Below, one piece after another: positions 34,701-58,253 of a stretch of DNA of 64,000 nt (position 1 is the stretch's first letter; every line of letters begins with the position of its first letter). The DNA is taken from assembly GCA_019914945.1 (NCBI GenBank), contig CM034111.1:3038001-3102000 (forward strand), read 5' to 3'. A model generated the notes under the pieces. It had not been told where the DNA came from. It saw only the letters and a program-made list of their open reading frames with translations, and did no database searches. Origin of the DNA: Typha latifolia (taxonomy: Eukaryota; Streptophyta; Magnoliopsida; Poales; Typhaceae). Position numbers and translations under genes: made by a program.

Positions 34701-37540
34701 TGTTGGGTTGATTTTCTGCAGTTGCTGATTATGTGATACAGCACGTTCCTATATCCTTCATATTGTTCTTTATAAGGAACATTTCAGGAAAATCTATTTA
34801 AACATAGACATGTCTGTTTATGCGCTTTTTGATATGTAGTATTCATATGCTCTTTTCCTTTAAGACTGAAGGATCAATATTTATCTGATTTAATGCACTG
34901 ATTAAATTTTGAAAGCAGTTAATGAGCTGAGAATCAATTAGGTTAATCTAGATGCCTACATTATGCTATCTTTGGTTGTCAATTGTAGTTAGCATATATA
35001 ATTTGTAGAATATATGTTAGTATATTTAAGTGGTGAAAATCAATTTTCTTTTCACCAAATCTATGAGTTCTCTGTCAGATCTGAAAGAGAAACCTAGAAT
35101 TATTAAAACAATTGAATTAGCAAAACTGTGAAATAGGTCAACTAATGCCCTATCAAGACAGAAGCAAGAAGTATTTTCTGGTTTTGTTTATGGTGGAAGA
35201 GCATAATATTCTCTGAGTTGATAGCATTAACAAATTATCCTCTTGTTACGATTGTAAATTGCTGAGCAGTTAATATCCTATACTTGGTCATGGTCAGTTA
35301 TAAGTTATAACTGATTAAACTACCAGGTCAAGTGGTTCGTTTGTAAATATTAAAATCTAAAAATCGTTGTTATCCTATTTGATGGGCTACTATGTTGCTT
35401 CTTGGTACGTATTCTTTATTATGTTTACATTATATTCTTTGGTTTCTTTTGGCGAAAAAGTAGTTTGAGAAATGCTGTAACAATTTTCATTGCTTAACAT
35501 CTGTTCCAGTAACATCCATCGTAACTCTATATGTTATTGAACATCTTGCACATATATATATTAGTCATGATGATTCCCACTTAATGGCAACTTGATATGA
35601 TGCGTTAACTTGATAAATTTAGATTCTCACAAGCTTACTCTTGCTATCAAATGATAGTGATGAAGCAGTTGCTGCATTCATTGAAGCATCTGGGAGCTCC
35701 TTGACTGAACTTGCATTAAATAATGTTGAGCAGGTATTTCTTTTACTTTTCCTTGGTCAATGCTTTGAATGTGTGGTTGAATTGATTCTAAATGACAATT
35801 AGAAGTTAATATTCATGTCTAGAGCAAATTTGTTTTGTAAGAAAGAAAAGCAATTGGATGAGTAAAAACTAAAAAGCTTAGGCTTCTTACTCCGGCGGCA
35901 CAGTTATTTGATGGTCCTCTTGCAGAGGATATAGACAGTACAAACATGGCAGTTTGGTCGTAGTGACCTGAAAAAGTAATATAAGAATATTTTGACTTGT
36001 GCAGTCTTTATAGTATTCTTTACATTTCCAGTTCTGTTATAATTTGGGACAAGGTAATATTTCTTGTGAATTATTCTTTTACAATAGGTCAGTTGCTTCT
36101 TTTTGTTCATTTGTATAGTGGTAATAGAAGCTTCCATTATGCAACTGCTGTTTGAAATTATTTCCGTGTGAATGAGGCAACATCTACTGGGAGAGCCACG
36201 AGTAACTGGAAGGACAAGACTGGGGAGTGCTAATTTATGTGACTGGCCACAGCTACGGTTGAACTTTCATTGGACTGTTGTTGCTTTGATCTGGTAACAT
36301 AGGTTAGGTTATGCTTAAAGTAGGCCAAGAAAAAGGATTTCACTTGTTGTTCTCCAATACTACCTATGAACATGCTCACGCATTTATTATGGTTGGATGC
36401 CTTCTCTTTTCCTTTAAATTCTCTTTTTACCTTTGAAATGGCTGATATTAGAACTTTGTCCAATCAGAGAAGATTTTTGCTTAGATTCTTTGCAACATCA
36501 AAAATGTTTGAGGGACTCACAGGATGCCACTTTTAGCTTCTGGCAATATAGATCTCTCTTTTTCCATAACAGTAGTCTTTAGATGACAATGGTTTGATTA
36601 ATTTGCTTGCCAATGGATTCTGAATGAACATTTCTTGTGAGAGCATCCCACACAAGTTGTTTATTTGAAAGGTAAACTCACTTTCTTCATGATGATGTAT
36701 GACAAGATCTAAATCTTTTCACTCCTATGTCTGGGCATTCTTCAATAATGACCTTTCGACACTATTTGTTGGTTGTGCTGCTGATTAATCTTCAATATGG
36801 CATAACTCTTTGGCACTCAATAGTTATTTTTATTAGTGTTTGAGGAGTTGTTTTTATAATAGTTTTTAAAAAAAAATAATTGGGAGCGTTCCCACATCTT
36901 AATCCCATTGTTGATAAGTGATTTTTTTTGTCTAGAATTTTCTTTTTCAAGGATGGTGTGCGGGGCCACAGTAATTAATGATTATTGCACTTTCTGCAGG
37001 TTTGTCATAATACTGCTGTAGCCATCTCACGAAGATGTTCCTTACACCTACACAATCTTGATCTTTCCTTCTGCCGAAAGATGACTGATGAAGCTCTGGG
37101 ACTGATTGCTGACAGCTGTTTATCGTTAAGGATACTTAAGCTCTTTGGATGCACCCAGGTATTAATGCTCATCTGATTAGCACTTCCTGGTGAGCTGTAA
37201 AATATAATCAAATATAAAAAAGTTCTATCTTTTAATCCTTTTTGTGTTGTAAATCTATGATCTTTTTCTGATCAATTCCTTTGACCGTCCACCTAGCATG
37301 ACCCAGGTTAATCCCTTGTTTCCTTTTATGCAAATGCCTGTCAGTAGCTCCTTTAGGGGTTCTCCTTCATTGATTTCTGTCCAGTTTAGGGTTGCATTAT
37401 GCTTTGTAAACCTGAATTTCATAATGATCACATTGCAGGTCACAGATGTGTTTCTGAATGGTCACTCAAATTCTTCTGTCAAGATTATTGGGTTGCAGGG
37501 AAAGATACTCGATCAATTAGGCATCCCTGACTTCCTATGA
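31735..37540 (+). CDS. RAD7/rhp7-like leucine-rich-repeat protein
   Basis: It resembles the plant RAD7-like family (Arabidopsis At2g06040 as I recall it). Yeast Rad7 is an LRR subunit of a nucleotide-excision-repair ubiquitin ligase, but a repair role in plants is inferred by family name only. Exons are 31735-33498, 33780-34213, 34520-34681, 35658-35733, 37000-37158 and 37439-37540, giving 898 residues. Residues 1-400 are low-complexity, charged and Ser-rich with nuclear-signal-like RRSPRLAS and SKRKGRAR. An acidic stretch DSDEEEIEELE precedes the conserved APSLNDLCMKILLDNAEEIE. Then come cysteine-type LRRs (VVQLDLCGRCLPDY, LSLKGAYSLSDDGLDAI, LNLSECSLIT, LDLSFCRKMTDEALGLIA). Met31822 (MPAMRSQEVLN) is a plausible alternative start. 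The N-terminal half carries an internal duplication. Confidence 0.87.
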
Positions 37541-38230
37541 GGCAACGCACCTCTTTCCTTTGTTCAACAAATTTTGTTCCTTCATCGTCACATGAGATCT
37601 CTGGATCCTGGAGGTTTAAATTTATACTTTGGAGAGAGGAATGTTGCCTGTGCCTGACCCTGTGATTTTTGCCTGCGACATCTTAAACAATGTTTGCTAG
37701 AGAAATGACATAATAGTAGACAATGTTTTGAATTAGAGAGTGTAGTACTTATACAGAGAGAAAGCACATGACAATGTATTTTTTTTCTCAGAAAGAATGA
37801 AATTTTACACATTGGATAATTGCATTTTCCAGAGGAATGGAGAATATTATTGTTCTGTTTGTCACTGATGAAGTATTCTACTCCATAAGTTCATTAAGAC
37901 GAACTATTTATATCTTACTGGAATACCAAATGCTCTATGTTTTCAGTTCTAATTTATATTGCACCAATAACGTCTTAAGCTTTATCTTGTAAGCAATGGC
38001 TAGTAATGACTTCACTTTGTCACGCATTTATTCTTCCTGCAGTACAGGGAACAATCTAGAAGCTTTATTCGTGTACAAAATTTTTCTGATCCACTCACAC
38101 CAGGAAGCACAACATAGAATTCTTCAGGAGGTACTTTATTTTGTTTCACTTTCCTTGCATTATAGATATTGATCAATACAGCCTAAATAGCTACATGCTA
38201 GTCTCCATGCATCTCATATGCCATAAGATC
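37541..38230. other. Convergent 3' regions
   Basis: 690 bases between the stop of the RAD7-like gene and the stop of the convergent GH9 gene. AT-rich, presumably both 3' UTRs. No other feature is visible. Confidence 0.55.
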
Positions 38231-43772
<5,542 letters not shown>

Positions 43773-46700
43773 TTAGCATCTACTTATCATGACAGCGACA
43801 TTCTGCGCGATCTCTTGTTTGGCCTGCATTGAGACAGGAACGTCGCCAATATACATATCGAAGAAAGCCCCTGAAGATGGAGAAGAGATTTAATCAATAC
43901 GGACACACAAAAAACATTAGAGCATATACCAGCAATATGGGACGAGGAAATCTAAAATGGAAGATAAATTCAAATTATTTAGCTTCTATGGGCATCAATG
44001 GATGTATGACTTTGATACTTCAAAGATGAATATGTAGTGATGTTCTATCCAATCTCAAAAGAGGGTCATTAAACAAACAAAATCTACATCAACAAGGTGA
44101 TCTTGAGGTGTTCCAGATTGTTTAACTGACATGCTAAGCAACAATTTATGGGTAGAGAAAACTGATAAAACCTGTTAGAATTTTCTGATTAAATAAAAAC
44201 ATCTACTTACTGCACAGATCTTTGCTATGAACAGCACCCATATGTTTACCACCAACTGCGCAAAAACTATTCGTCAAGGTCTGGTAGATATAAATGACAA
44301 GTTTAATGCATTATTGAGACAACAACCAACAACTTACTTTCTGTTATCAGCTGACCATCTGCTGTTTGTCTAAAATTAATTGTTGTACCCTGCATTTATA
44401 TTTATTTTCGCACCTTAGGCGGAAAAGCATGAGAAACAAGAAAAGTAAATTATAACAGAACACCTTACCATAGGTATGGGGATATCTTGAGTGAAATAAG
44501 AACCAAATGTCCTCAGGCAATGATAATCCGTATCAGGATTCATCTTATCAAATAGCAACACAACATAAGAGTAAGTCTGCATTCATTTCATGGAACTATA
44601 ACAGAAGAAGGAGATCTGTCAAGATAGCTGCAAATAAGTACCTTTTGTAATCGAACGCGAAGGGACTTCTCAAAAGCACTGCAAAAGGATATTAGAACAA
44701 GCACGACATCAATAATAAACCATAATTCTATTCCAGCGAGTGACATCTTGATCTCGTGTAGGATAAACAATTAGATCAATTAATGTTAGCAAAAGAACAA
44801 AAAGTAGGAATTGGAGCCATGAAGCAAGGAATAGAACGTATGCTGAAGTTATTATAATGGAAAAAACCAGCTGGTTGCACAATTACAAGCTCTGCTATAG
44901 AAACTGAATCATATGCCTACCTTAAGCTGGATTTCATGTCGTAACATTATTAGATTTCCAATGCAATCGAACTATAAACCTAGAACCATATCATGGTAGT
45001 ACATTCCTATGTCACTGATCCTATTTGCAATTTATTATTCTTATTTCCAATGCCATTATAAAAGCATACTGAAGGGCATATTTTGAACAACCCATAATCA
45101 ACAGCTGTAAGTAATGGCAGAAAATTAAATAATAGGTGACAGTCAACTCAGTATATAATTGCTCAGACAAGATAAACATGAAAGAGTAGTCTGTAACTCT
45201 CTCCAACAAAAAGAGGAGAGCAACAGCATAATGAAATTAATTTCAATATCTTTCAAAATATAGAGAAATATAGAGATCATATTTCGAAGACCCTCAAACT
45301 GCAGATAAAAGAACCAACAAGTATGAGGATATAGATCTACTTACTCTCTCACATTATTAATTTTGAGGCCATTGCAATTAACAACCAGCCTAACAGTCAT
45401 GTGAATGTCTTCCCTGCATCAGTGAGATATGAACTTTTCATCAGAACTTATAGAGTTAATCTGAGGACCTAGAAGTTTTTTTAATTATCACTACACCAAA
45501 GTTTCCAACAAATAGATTTTCCTTGCTTCGCCCTTTGTAAAGGTTGAGATCCAACTGATAACAACTTTCCTCTCAGACTACAACATTTCTTGGAGATAAA
45601 ATGTACCTCAGAAGATCTTCAAAAAAGTCTGAACGATTCGTTAATTCACCAATGGGTACAGAAGCATACTTGGGACCCAGTTTCTCACAGACAGAATCAG
45701 GATGGATATCTAGAAGCAGAAAAAAGAAGTGTTACGACACCATCCCTACTGAGGAGGTAACATATGACTATATGAGTAATTGTTACTTTCCCAGAATTAA
45801 ATCAGTAACCAAAATTCATTCGAGAATCTCGTAAATATGAACAACCCATAAAGTACAGGGGTAACATTTCAAATTACTCACATAGACCAAATGCATAGAC
45901 CTTCAAAGATTTGAAAGTAATTATTCTCATGCTTCTAGAACCAGTCCCAACAAGCACCTGAAATATTGTGACTGTCAAGGGGACTTTTTTTTCCATAAAG
46001 TAGCTTAGGTCAAAAAATGAATATTATTTTGTTTGGAAGTATAATTATAAATTAGATGGCAGTATAAAGAAAAATATAAGAGAAATAATAAATGCAAGAA
46101 AAACATAAATATCAGATAAAAGAGTGAAAACTGAAAAAAAATATGCTATTTTACAGATAAGCTTTCCTTCTGCTTCGACTGTTGTACTACAGAAAATTTA
46201 GAAAAGACTAATTCATATAGATCTATCAAAAGTTTTCTGAGATAGTTTTCTGTCATCATACAAAAGTACAAAATTTGCATACATACAAAGACTTGTATAT
46301 GCATCTCATAATCCCTAGGGAAGCACAGGTAAAGAAAGATGGTATTGAAGTTTAGCCTGTACAATTGAGGTGATTAACAAAGTCAATTGCAGATAACTGG
46401 GATGCACTTGATGTCTCAACTAAAGTTGAAAAGCACAAATGAAAAATAAAAGAGGTTCCATATATAGTGGGTGGAAACAAGAAAAGAGTAGTCAGGTAGA
46501 TCTATGGCATATAATGAGCCCCTTGTATCCACTATATGTGGAAAATTACGATTAAATTAAAACAAATAAAGTCTTTACTAAGAATGAATTTATTTCAATA
46601 ATGGTTCTTATTATCTCTATTTAGTATTTACATAGTTAGGTTGCACACTTATCCAGTAATTTGATTCCATTTGCATGTCTTAGTTCTCTAAATAAAAACA

Positions 46701-47722
46701 GATAGGTAAAAACATCTAAAAAAGCCGAGCCAGTCTCTTTGGCAGATTGATAAATCTGCAGCTAAATCTTATTCATGTGTTTTCAAAACCTTGCTACAAG
46801 AAGAAATAATGCAACAAAAGGAACACAGATGTATGGAAGAAAGTCAACCTCGGTAGTAAAATTGGAAATATCTTCCAAAGATGCAGGGAACTTGATTCCA
46901 GTTTTTGGTTCAACTGCATCTCCTGTCCAGCTAATGTTTGAGATTGCAAGATTAGCACAGCCCGGACAGCTGTTCTCTCTGTGTAAACGATCCATAGATC
47001 CATTGATACTTTCAGCCTTATTCCCCAAAGTGATAGACTCAGCCAGTACCTTTGAAGATCTTACACCATATAATGATATAAGAGAAATAAATTAAATGAA
47101 GACCAGATCAACTGAATGAAACTTGAACAGAAGAAGAAGAAAATTTACTACATCCTAGAAAATAAAATTGCAGATCAATTCAGAATATCGAAATAAATGA
47201 AGTTTACATGTTGTCAAATGGTGGTATAATAGCTGCAGCTAGTGAAAGTATGTGGCAAGCATGATCTCGCTCAATTTCCTTCCACAGACGACCAACTGCT
47301 GAATTTGCAATCCTCGCTAAGAGCAATTGTACACCATGTTCTTCTTTTAAGTGAGAAAAGTGTAAACCAGCCAGATTTCGTATGCAAGAAGTTACATGCT
47401 TTATTTGTGAACCATAACCTCTAGAATTTGAGCCACAAGTGTTGCTCGACAGTCTATGGATCATATAAGAATTTGCCCCAGTAGAAAGCCAGACAAAGAA
47501 AGCACCAGCAAACTTATTAAGACAACTAAATGATTCCTGAAGAGCTGCATTCCCAGAAATATAGAGATGTTTTGAATGACTTAAAGAACTGTCCACCAAT
47601 GAACTCAAGCGCGGTAATAAACTTAACCCAAAAAATTGAGATACTTGGGTCTCCGTCAGGAAGCCGTGAGGGAATCCACCATCATGATCCAAATTTGTGA
47701 AAAACGACCACGTATTCTTCAT
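43773..47722 (-). CDS. FAP2: Fatty-acid-binding protein 2-like, chalcone-isomerase fold
   Basis: Plant FAP proteins share the chalcone isomerase fold, bind fatty acids and lack the flavonoid catalytic set. Exons are 47722-47208, 47059-46849, 45957-45882, 45709-45607, 45413-45345, 44678-44642, 44576-44469, 44389-44338, 44255-44211 and 43870-43773, giving 437 residues. The first ~210 residues form a long N-terminal region (GGFPHGFLTETQVSQFFGL, GSQIKHVTSCIRNLAGLHFS). The CHI-like domain follows: TGIKFPASLEDISNFTTEVL, VGTGSRSMRIITFKSLKVYA, FFEDLLREDIHMTVRLVVNC, FRQTADGQLI and MYIGDVPVSMQAKQEIAQNV. The upstream in-frame Met (47752) is excluded because an acceptor at 47738-47737 starts the exon, leaving Met47722 first. 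Several very short exons (37, 45 and 52 bases) are included. Confidence 0.88.
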
Positions 47723-48760
47723 ACTAAATTTGAATGCTAAAGAATATAACAAGATGAGTGGTTCTGGTCACGAGTAGTCACTAAAACAATAATACCGAAG
47801 TATTTCTGTTGATGTAGGGAGAAGAAAAGGAACGTCAGTGAACCTGTGCAATAGAAGGACAAGTGAGAAATAAACAATTAACCATAACCTGGTGCATTTA
47901 TATGTACAACGATCTATGAAACTTGCGGCCAAAGCTATCAGTTATCAATGATGGAACAATGAAATTTCTTTCTTATTATTTTTCTATCTTCTTTATACAA
48001 AGTGGAATTGCATTGTTCATCTGCATTCTGATACCTCCACAGGCATCTCCATACCTTCACATATAAGCATCCCGATTTGCAAACGGGCATGAAGAAATAA
48101 GACAAGCTTTAATACTACCTATCAAATATTTCTCTCATATATTCAAAAAGAATTCCTTGTAATTTAGTTTTAAATAGCCTAAAAACATCTCCACTATCCG
48201 TACAGCAGATCAACAGACAAGATGGGCAATGCATCAATAACGTTCCAGCCAGAACGAGTCCTCAAATTATCTACATTCCAATTCCCACTAGAAAAACAAA
48301 TGAAATTCTCGCACAATAAAAAGAGAAAGCAAAGTAATTGGGGCATCGGCATACGATCAATAAATCAACCCCCAGACTCACGCACATTTATCCCATATCG
48401 CAAGACCTCACGAATTAAGCACAAAACTACTCCATAACTAACCAAAATTAAGAAGAACAACGAGATCAATCGGGGCATCGGCATACGAACCCGGGCTCTC
48501 GAAAGGAGATCAAGAAGCTAGAAAGATCAAATTTGGCGGACCCCAAGGAGAATCAATCAATCCAAAGGCAAGGGAAACAAACGCTGCGAGGAAGGAAAAG
48601 TAGGGTTCCGTTTCGTCCTTTCCCACTTTCCTTTCCTCGAATCCGGAGTAGGAGTCGCGCAAGAAGAACACACCAACGGAAGGCAGAAGGCAAGGAATAT
48701 TCCGCTCCACCGTTTCGGAGCAAACAAACGCGTCTATTTTTAGGGTTTTTTTTTATTTCA
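47723..48760 (-). promoter_or_regulatory. Spliced leader and promoter region of the FAP2-like gene
   Basis: The ATG exon begins at 47736 after an acceptor (TTCTTTAG). The most likely leader exon is the GC-richer block at about 48480-48720. The exact donor and transcription start were not fixed. Confidence 0.35.
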
Positions 48761-51549
48761 CACCTTATTTTCCACGCATTTTTTAATTTTACACCCTGCC
48801 TTTTTGTATTATATTTAGTTCGTCCCTTTCTTGTTCCGCTAAAATGAAAACACTGGCTCACAGGTTCAGCGTGTGTGGCATTAAAATAAAATTAATGCAT
48901 AATATTGGCTGTAAAACGAAAAAAGAAGAAGAAGAGAAAATTGTCCGAAATTTATGTACAGATGTGAAGACGTGGATATATCTGGACCTCTGATTCGAAG
49001 GAATTAGCTTTGACCTTTGGGTGTTTGACAGTTTGAGGCTGGGATTTGGTAATTTTTGGGGAACTTTTTAGTCGAAAGGCCCACTGAGTTGTCATGTAGC
49101 ACAGTCGACGTGGATCATGGGTGGTTGCCACGTATGATGTGATACCATCGGATACGTTTTCTTATTGGACTATTTGAGTGGGACCGGCTTGAGATTGAAA
49201 TTAGTTGTCAACTCCCAGCCATTCTCATTTTTCACATTTTGAGTTGGCAAGTTTGACCCGATTGGATTAGCACATTAAGTCCAATTAGACGTTATATTAC
49301 GAAGGTTCTGCTATGGCCCCTGACTTATTAAGTTAAAATCCAAGCTACTAAAGCAAGAAGTTCACATGTGATTAATGGCGTTTGGCTTTGCTACGTGGCT
49401 TAGAGCGCTAAGTAGGAGTTCTATTGACGAAGCCACGGTTAGTTACAACTACTACCATCAGAAATGACGGTTTCTTTTTAAATATTATTTAAAAACCTAA
49501 AGGTTTGATATGAGATGAAAAACCCTTAATACAAAGACACTTAAATCTTACTAACTTTAGTCAATATATTAAATTATCTAATTTAGACTTTAGCGTTGCC
49601 GAACTATTACTTTAAATTATATATTGTTAGGGCCATCGTTCTGCATTATCGAGAAGCTTTTCTAACTTATCACCGCTGAGTCATTAAATATTACAGAGGT
49701 TGGAACTGACATTAGGATACTTTGGTCGTAGGAAAGTTGTTAATTGCAACGTGTCCACACAAAAAACATGGCAGCATATTGTCTGCAGCCCAAATTGCAG
49801 GAATCTCGCGCAGTTGGAAACTTGTCAGGTGGTGATTGGATTCTTCGATCAGGCACGTCATACATTGTATCTGGACTCTGGAGCATTACTAGTTTGTGGC
49901 TGTGGTCTTTACGGATGGTTCATTTTCTCATGTACATATCCATGAAAAGTGCAGTTTGCGGGAGAAATAGGCCAAGATGACATGCATCTGATGAGTATCT
50001 CAGCAATTGGGCCAATTTTAAGATCAAAGAATAAGATGGGCAGGATATTTAATAGATATATATATATATATATATATACACACTTTAAAACTTCCCAGCT
50101 GCAATATGTACTAAAAGAACTTCACGTTGGATAGAGATATGGGAGTTCTTAGCAGAGTTCCACCAAACTGCTGCACTTTAAGGCTCCAAGCTAAGTCGAA
50201 TAGTTATATCAAGTAGTCACTATTTTTTCTTTAGCAGAATGCTTTCATAAAGAGTTCGTTTATGTATATAAGAGGCCAAAACTTAACCTATGCTGAGTTT
50301 AAAGATCTGTACTATGTTGCTTGAGCTTGGCTAATTTGTGAATGTCTACGTCAGGCTTCAGCAGAGATTAAGCAACCAAATCTGTCTAAATTATATCAAA
50401 TAAAATATTTAGCATCTAAACTTGTGATACAATTAATTAATAACGAACAAATATCCTTTTATATTTCTCCTTGCGATAAAAGTAGACATACTTGTTACCC
50501 GCTCAGGAGCTATAAAGAGCTCTTGGGTAATATAAAAGTACGCTGCAAATAATGACACGAATTGCACCATCCTTAGCCCAAGAATGAGTAATATAATTTA
50601 TCTCAACACAGAATTTAACACAGAATCAATTAGAGACCAAATGATTGATAGTAACTACACAAATGAGGAGTTGACAATAGTTGATGAAAAGTAATACAGT
50701 ACGACAAAATGAAAAGAATACATTGATAGCACTATCATAGAAACTGATAAGCTATGGGGCTCATGGAGATCGATAGAACTGCCAGAACAAATGTCCAACA
50801 TTCATCGTACATTATTATCAGCACTCCAGGAAATGAATTAATATAGACAGCTCAGATGAGCTAAAACTTTCTTCTATATTTGGTGTATCTGTCTCCTCCG
50901 TTGTAGACTAATATGCAGCCTCCTTTCTAAAGAAGCACCTGCAAGGAGAAAAAGAATTATATGAAATATCTCAAGTACCAACTACCTATGTATTGATTTT
51001 TTATTTTTTGATGTCAAATAGAATAAGTGAAAAAGCAAACCCACAAAGTTGTTAGCCTCATGGCATCACAAAAATTATTAATAAACTATTCAATACATCG
51101 GACCAAGCACAACTAATAGGTCCAGTTACTTGACAAAGCTATGAGAAGAAACATCAATCACATGGTCCGTAAATTGATTGGGCCCTTTTACTGGTGCCAC
51201 TTCCCTGTTTATGTATTCCACATATGTTTATATAATTAGAATCCAGCACCAAACCTCAGGTCTAGGTGCTGGATGGTCCAGGGACAACACTCATTACTTG
51301 GCAGCTGGCACAATACTTGGATATTTATTGAGTAGAGTAGAACAGTATTTTTTTTTCTTTTTTTTGTTCCGATTTAACCGAGTGAAATAAAAAAAGTATC
51401 ACCAAATAAAATGATGGGCGGCGCCATGCAAAAGCCAAAAAGAACAGCTAATGTGAAAGATAAAACGAGAAATTTAACCAACAGGTCTGCAATTAAAAGA
51501 AAGAGGGTTACCTTTTATAAAATATAATTGCAGCTATCCTTCTTTTGAC
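48761..51549. other. Intergenic region
   Basis: AT-rich with a (TA)n tract at about 50057-50080. Open frames at 49700-50134 lack domain features. The right-hand part (about 50750-51549) is probably the 3' UTR of the kinase gene, possibly with a 3'-UTR intron (acceptor-like TTGCAG at about 50939 on the minus strand). Confidence 0.45.
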
Positions 51550-55269
<3,720 letters not shown>

Positions 55270-56150
55270 GGAAGAAAATTCCAGAAATTATTATCTGCAA
55301 GGAGATGTACATAGAGTTCAAACATTAAATTATAAGGCAACAAATAAATTAGAATAAAAGGAAAAAACTAAAATGTGGTAAACTACCCAAGAGTGTTCCA
55401 AGTCAACGAGGTAATCTTTGTGGGTGTGAAGAAATGATAGAGGGTTGAGGAATATTAAGAAGGTTTCAATTAACATTCTGATACCTTTTCCTCATGCAGT
55501 ATTAAAGTGCGGAAAGAAAAGCTGCCCCTAGACTAAAGTGTGAAAATATATTAGCAGATCTAGCTTAGTCTATGTACAATAGATCAGCATAAATGCGAAT
55601 TTTGATCACATTTACATCTTATAATACGAATCTTCAAGCTCGGGTTCGGGAAGAACAACATCAAACAAACAGATCTGATGTAATTCTATTGAACTTTGTA
55701 TCCAAAAGCATCAAACCCTCGAAACGCGATGTCATTCTCTCGTGAACGAATAGATCTGAATGTATTTAGATGGCACAAGCCCCAGATCTAAAGAAAGTTT
55801 GCTAAGGAAATCGAGAAACACTATAATAGGAGCAGCAATTTTTCCAATTTCAATAGATCTGATAAAAAAACAAGCGATGAAAATCATCGAGGCCAAAAGA
55901 AACATCCCCAACCCACCAGATCCACGAGATCTGCATCCCTATCACAATCTAATGCCAATACATTATAAAAGAAAAAAAAAAGTTTATTAAACAAACACTA
56001 ATTTTGCAGATAGAAAACGGGAAGAGAGAGAAAGATCGCTACCTGCAGAGGAAGAGATTGAAGAAACGGAGATTTCGGGCTCGATCTGGAGATTAAAAAG
56101 GAGGGATAAGAGAGAGACAGAGAGTGGAGAAAAGAGAGGGATTTGAGCTC
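55270..56150 (-). promoter_or_regulatory. Leader intron and 5' exon of the UMP-CMP kinase gene
   Basis: The ATG exon starts at an acceptor (CTTGCAG, near 55298). An upstream leader exon is suggested at about 56043-56150, ending CCTCTGCAG before GTAGCG. Open frames between them are intron noise. Confidence 0.55.
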
Positions 56151-56198
56151 CAAAGTGGTGTTTGGAATTTGGAATATTTTCTTACGGGGGAGGAGGCG

Positions 56199-56205
56199 TT
56201 ATATA
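56199..56205 (-). promoter_or_regulatory. TATA box of the UMP-CMP kinase gene
   Basis: TATATAA on the minus strand lies in a locally GC-rich promoter, about 50 bases upstream of the CT-rich leader. Confidence 0.6.
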
Positions 56206-56206
56206 G

Positions 56207-58253
56207 TCGCGTGCGGAGTCGTCGGGGGAAAACGGAAACGGAATTTTGAAGACGGGCCCGTTTTGTCAACGTGAGGTGGTCGGCAAGTACTGTTGCTTCA
56301 AAAATGCTCCTCCCCGTCTTTTTAGAAATAATAATAATTATTATTATTAAAGTTAATTACATTTTGGAACCGTCAATAATCACTCGGTATGACTTTTAAT
56401 GTCTCTTAATATTAAAAATCATATTAGAAAATATTTAAAAAAATTAACTAATAATTAGATGGATAGAATTTTTGTTATGTTTTTCCTCTCTAATTAAAAG
56501 TGGATTTTAAAAGAATTTAAAAAGATCTGTTGAAAATTTCATATTTACTAAAGTTGTCCTAGAGATAAAAAAAAAGAAAAGGATATGAAAGGAGAACAAG
56601 AACAATTTTATCAATCTATTAAAATTTTAAGACTATTTATATTAGAATTTTTAATAAAATATTAATAGAAAGGTTTAGTGATGTATTTAAAGAGTTTAAC
56701 AAGTATATGTTAAGAGCTAGTTTAATCTGATTCGAAACGATTCTAGACTTGATTAGGCTCATGACTTTCGAACGAATCTACGGACAATCTATCTAATGGA
56801 TCTTTCTAAATTTTAGATATGTTGTCGTTCTTAGAAAAAGAGCTTTCCAACGAATTCAAGATCACAGTTTGAACGGTTAGATTTTGATATGTTGACCAAA
56901 CAGTGGCCACAGTTCAAATAAATCCTAGCTTGATAGCCCTTCAATGACTAGATTGATGCTAGATTAATTCCTTAGTGTGAAGGGAAAAAATTATTATAGA
57001 AGAGGGGGATTAGGAGTTAGAAGAAGACTAAAGACTTGGGCGATAAAAGAAAGGAGGTGGGAGAGGGTGCCAATGGTTAGAGCAAGTAGAAAAGGAGATA
57101 AAAGCACAATGCCATTTTCAAATATCAAATAAACTCCAATTAAGATTTTATCCACATATTTATAGATGCTCACCATAAGGACCTATCAACTAAGTTAAAA
57201 AAACCCTAAAAAACCAACAATTTTCGCTAATTGTGTTCAAACACAGAATTACATTTCTCTGTCCTTGTAAACGTGTGCAAACGTTCAAACAATCGTGTTT
57301 GAACGGCTCGATTCCATTCGAACGCACAATTTACGTTCTCTATTTTTATGAATACATGCAGACGTTCACATAATCCATTCGAATGCCCTCCGGCAAAAAT
57401 CCTTTTATTTCTTCAAACAAATAAACTAGATAAATAGGCTTATCCAAGTGAACCCAATGTCGCAAGTAAAATCAATATGGACCGAGTTGTATCAGTATAT
57501 GTGCTCATTTTTATTTTTATTTAGGAGTGAAAATATTACCGAGCAATAATTGGATGAAAGGTTATTATGTAATTAACACCAACAACAACAATAACAAGAT
57601 ATTGAATTTCATATCTCAAAGAAAGGAATAAACGAATAAATTAAATATCAAATAAAATTTTGAGATAAATCAACAGTCCTAACCACAGTTGATCCAAACT
57701 ATGTGCTCACATCACTTACATGCTTAACTTTTATTGATAAACTCCCTAGATTTGAGATATATGGGATTCAAAGACTCCTAAACTAAACTGATTCAATAAT
57801 TAAATATAAATATAAATATATAAATAAATAAATATATATATATATATATATATTTATATCTAATTAAATTTATAATTAAAAAATAAGAATAACTAATCGA
57901 GTTTAGAAATTAGGCTTTATAAAAAAAAAGCAACCACCAGTCCACCAGACTCAAGTTGTAAACGTTGGACCCATCTTTAACACTTTTGGTGGGACCATTC
58001 GTATTTGGGACATCTGATCCGACCACATGGTGTCACCTTGACACGTAGAAGAATCCCGTGGAAATTACGGTGGGTGTTGCCCGTTGTCTTTCTCCCCTGC
58101 AACAACTGTAACGCTAACATATCGACGTTTCTTCCGCGGGATACGAGGTGGAGAGAGATGGGAGGCGGCAACGTAGCCTGACGAGAAGAGGAAGTTGGCG
58201 ACGTAAGAGACGACACAGAGGGAGAACAGCGAGCGAGATCGGAGGACGTAGTG
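56207..58253. other. Intergenic region between divergent genes, with repeat debris
   Basis: About 2 kb. The stretch 56700-57500 is less AT-rich and carries degenerate GTTTGAACG and TTCGAACG motifs, including two related ~65-base units at 57245-57390. It may be an eroded retroelement but has no coding region. An AT-rich simple repeat lies at about 57800-57860. The last 200 bases are GC-rich promoter and leader of the gene at 58254. Confidence 0.4.
57245..57390. repeat. Two degenerate ~65-base units with AACGTTC motifs
   Basis: The unit TTCTCTGTCCTTGTAAACGT followed by GTGCAAACGTTCA recurs about 85 bases later as TTCTCTATTTTTATGAATAC followed by ATGCAGACGTTCA. A related unit occurs at about 13958-14000 (TTCTCTGTATTTGCGAGCGT followed by GTGCAGAAACGTTTGAACG). 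Confidence 0.45.
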
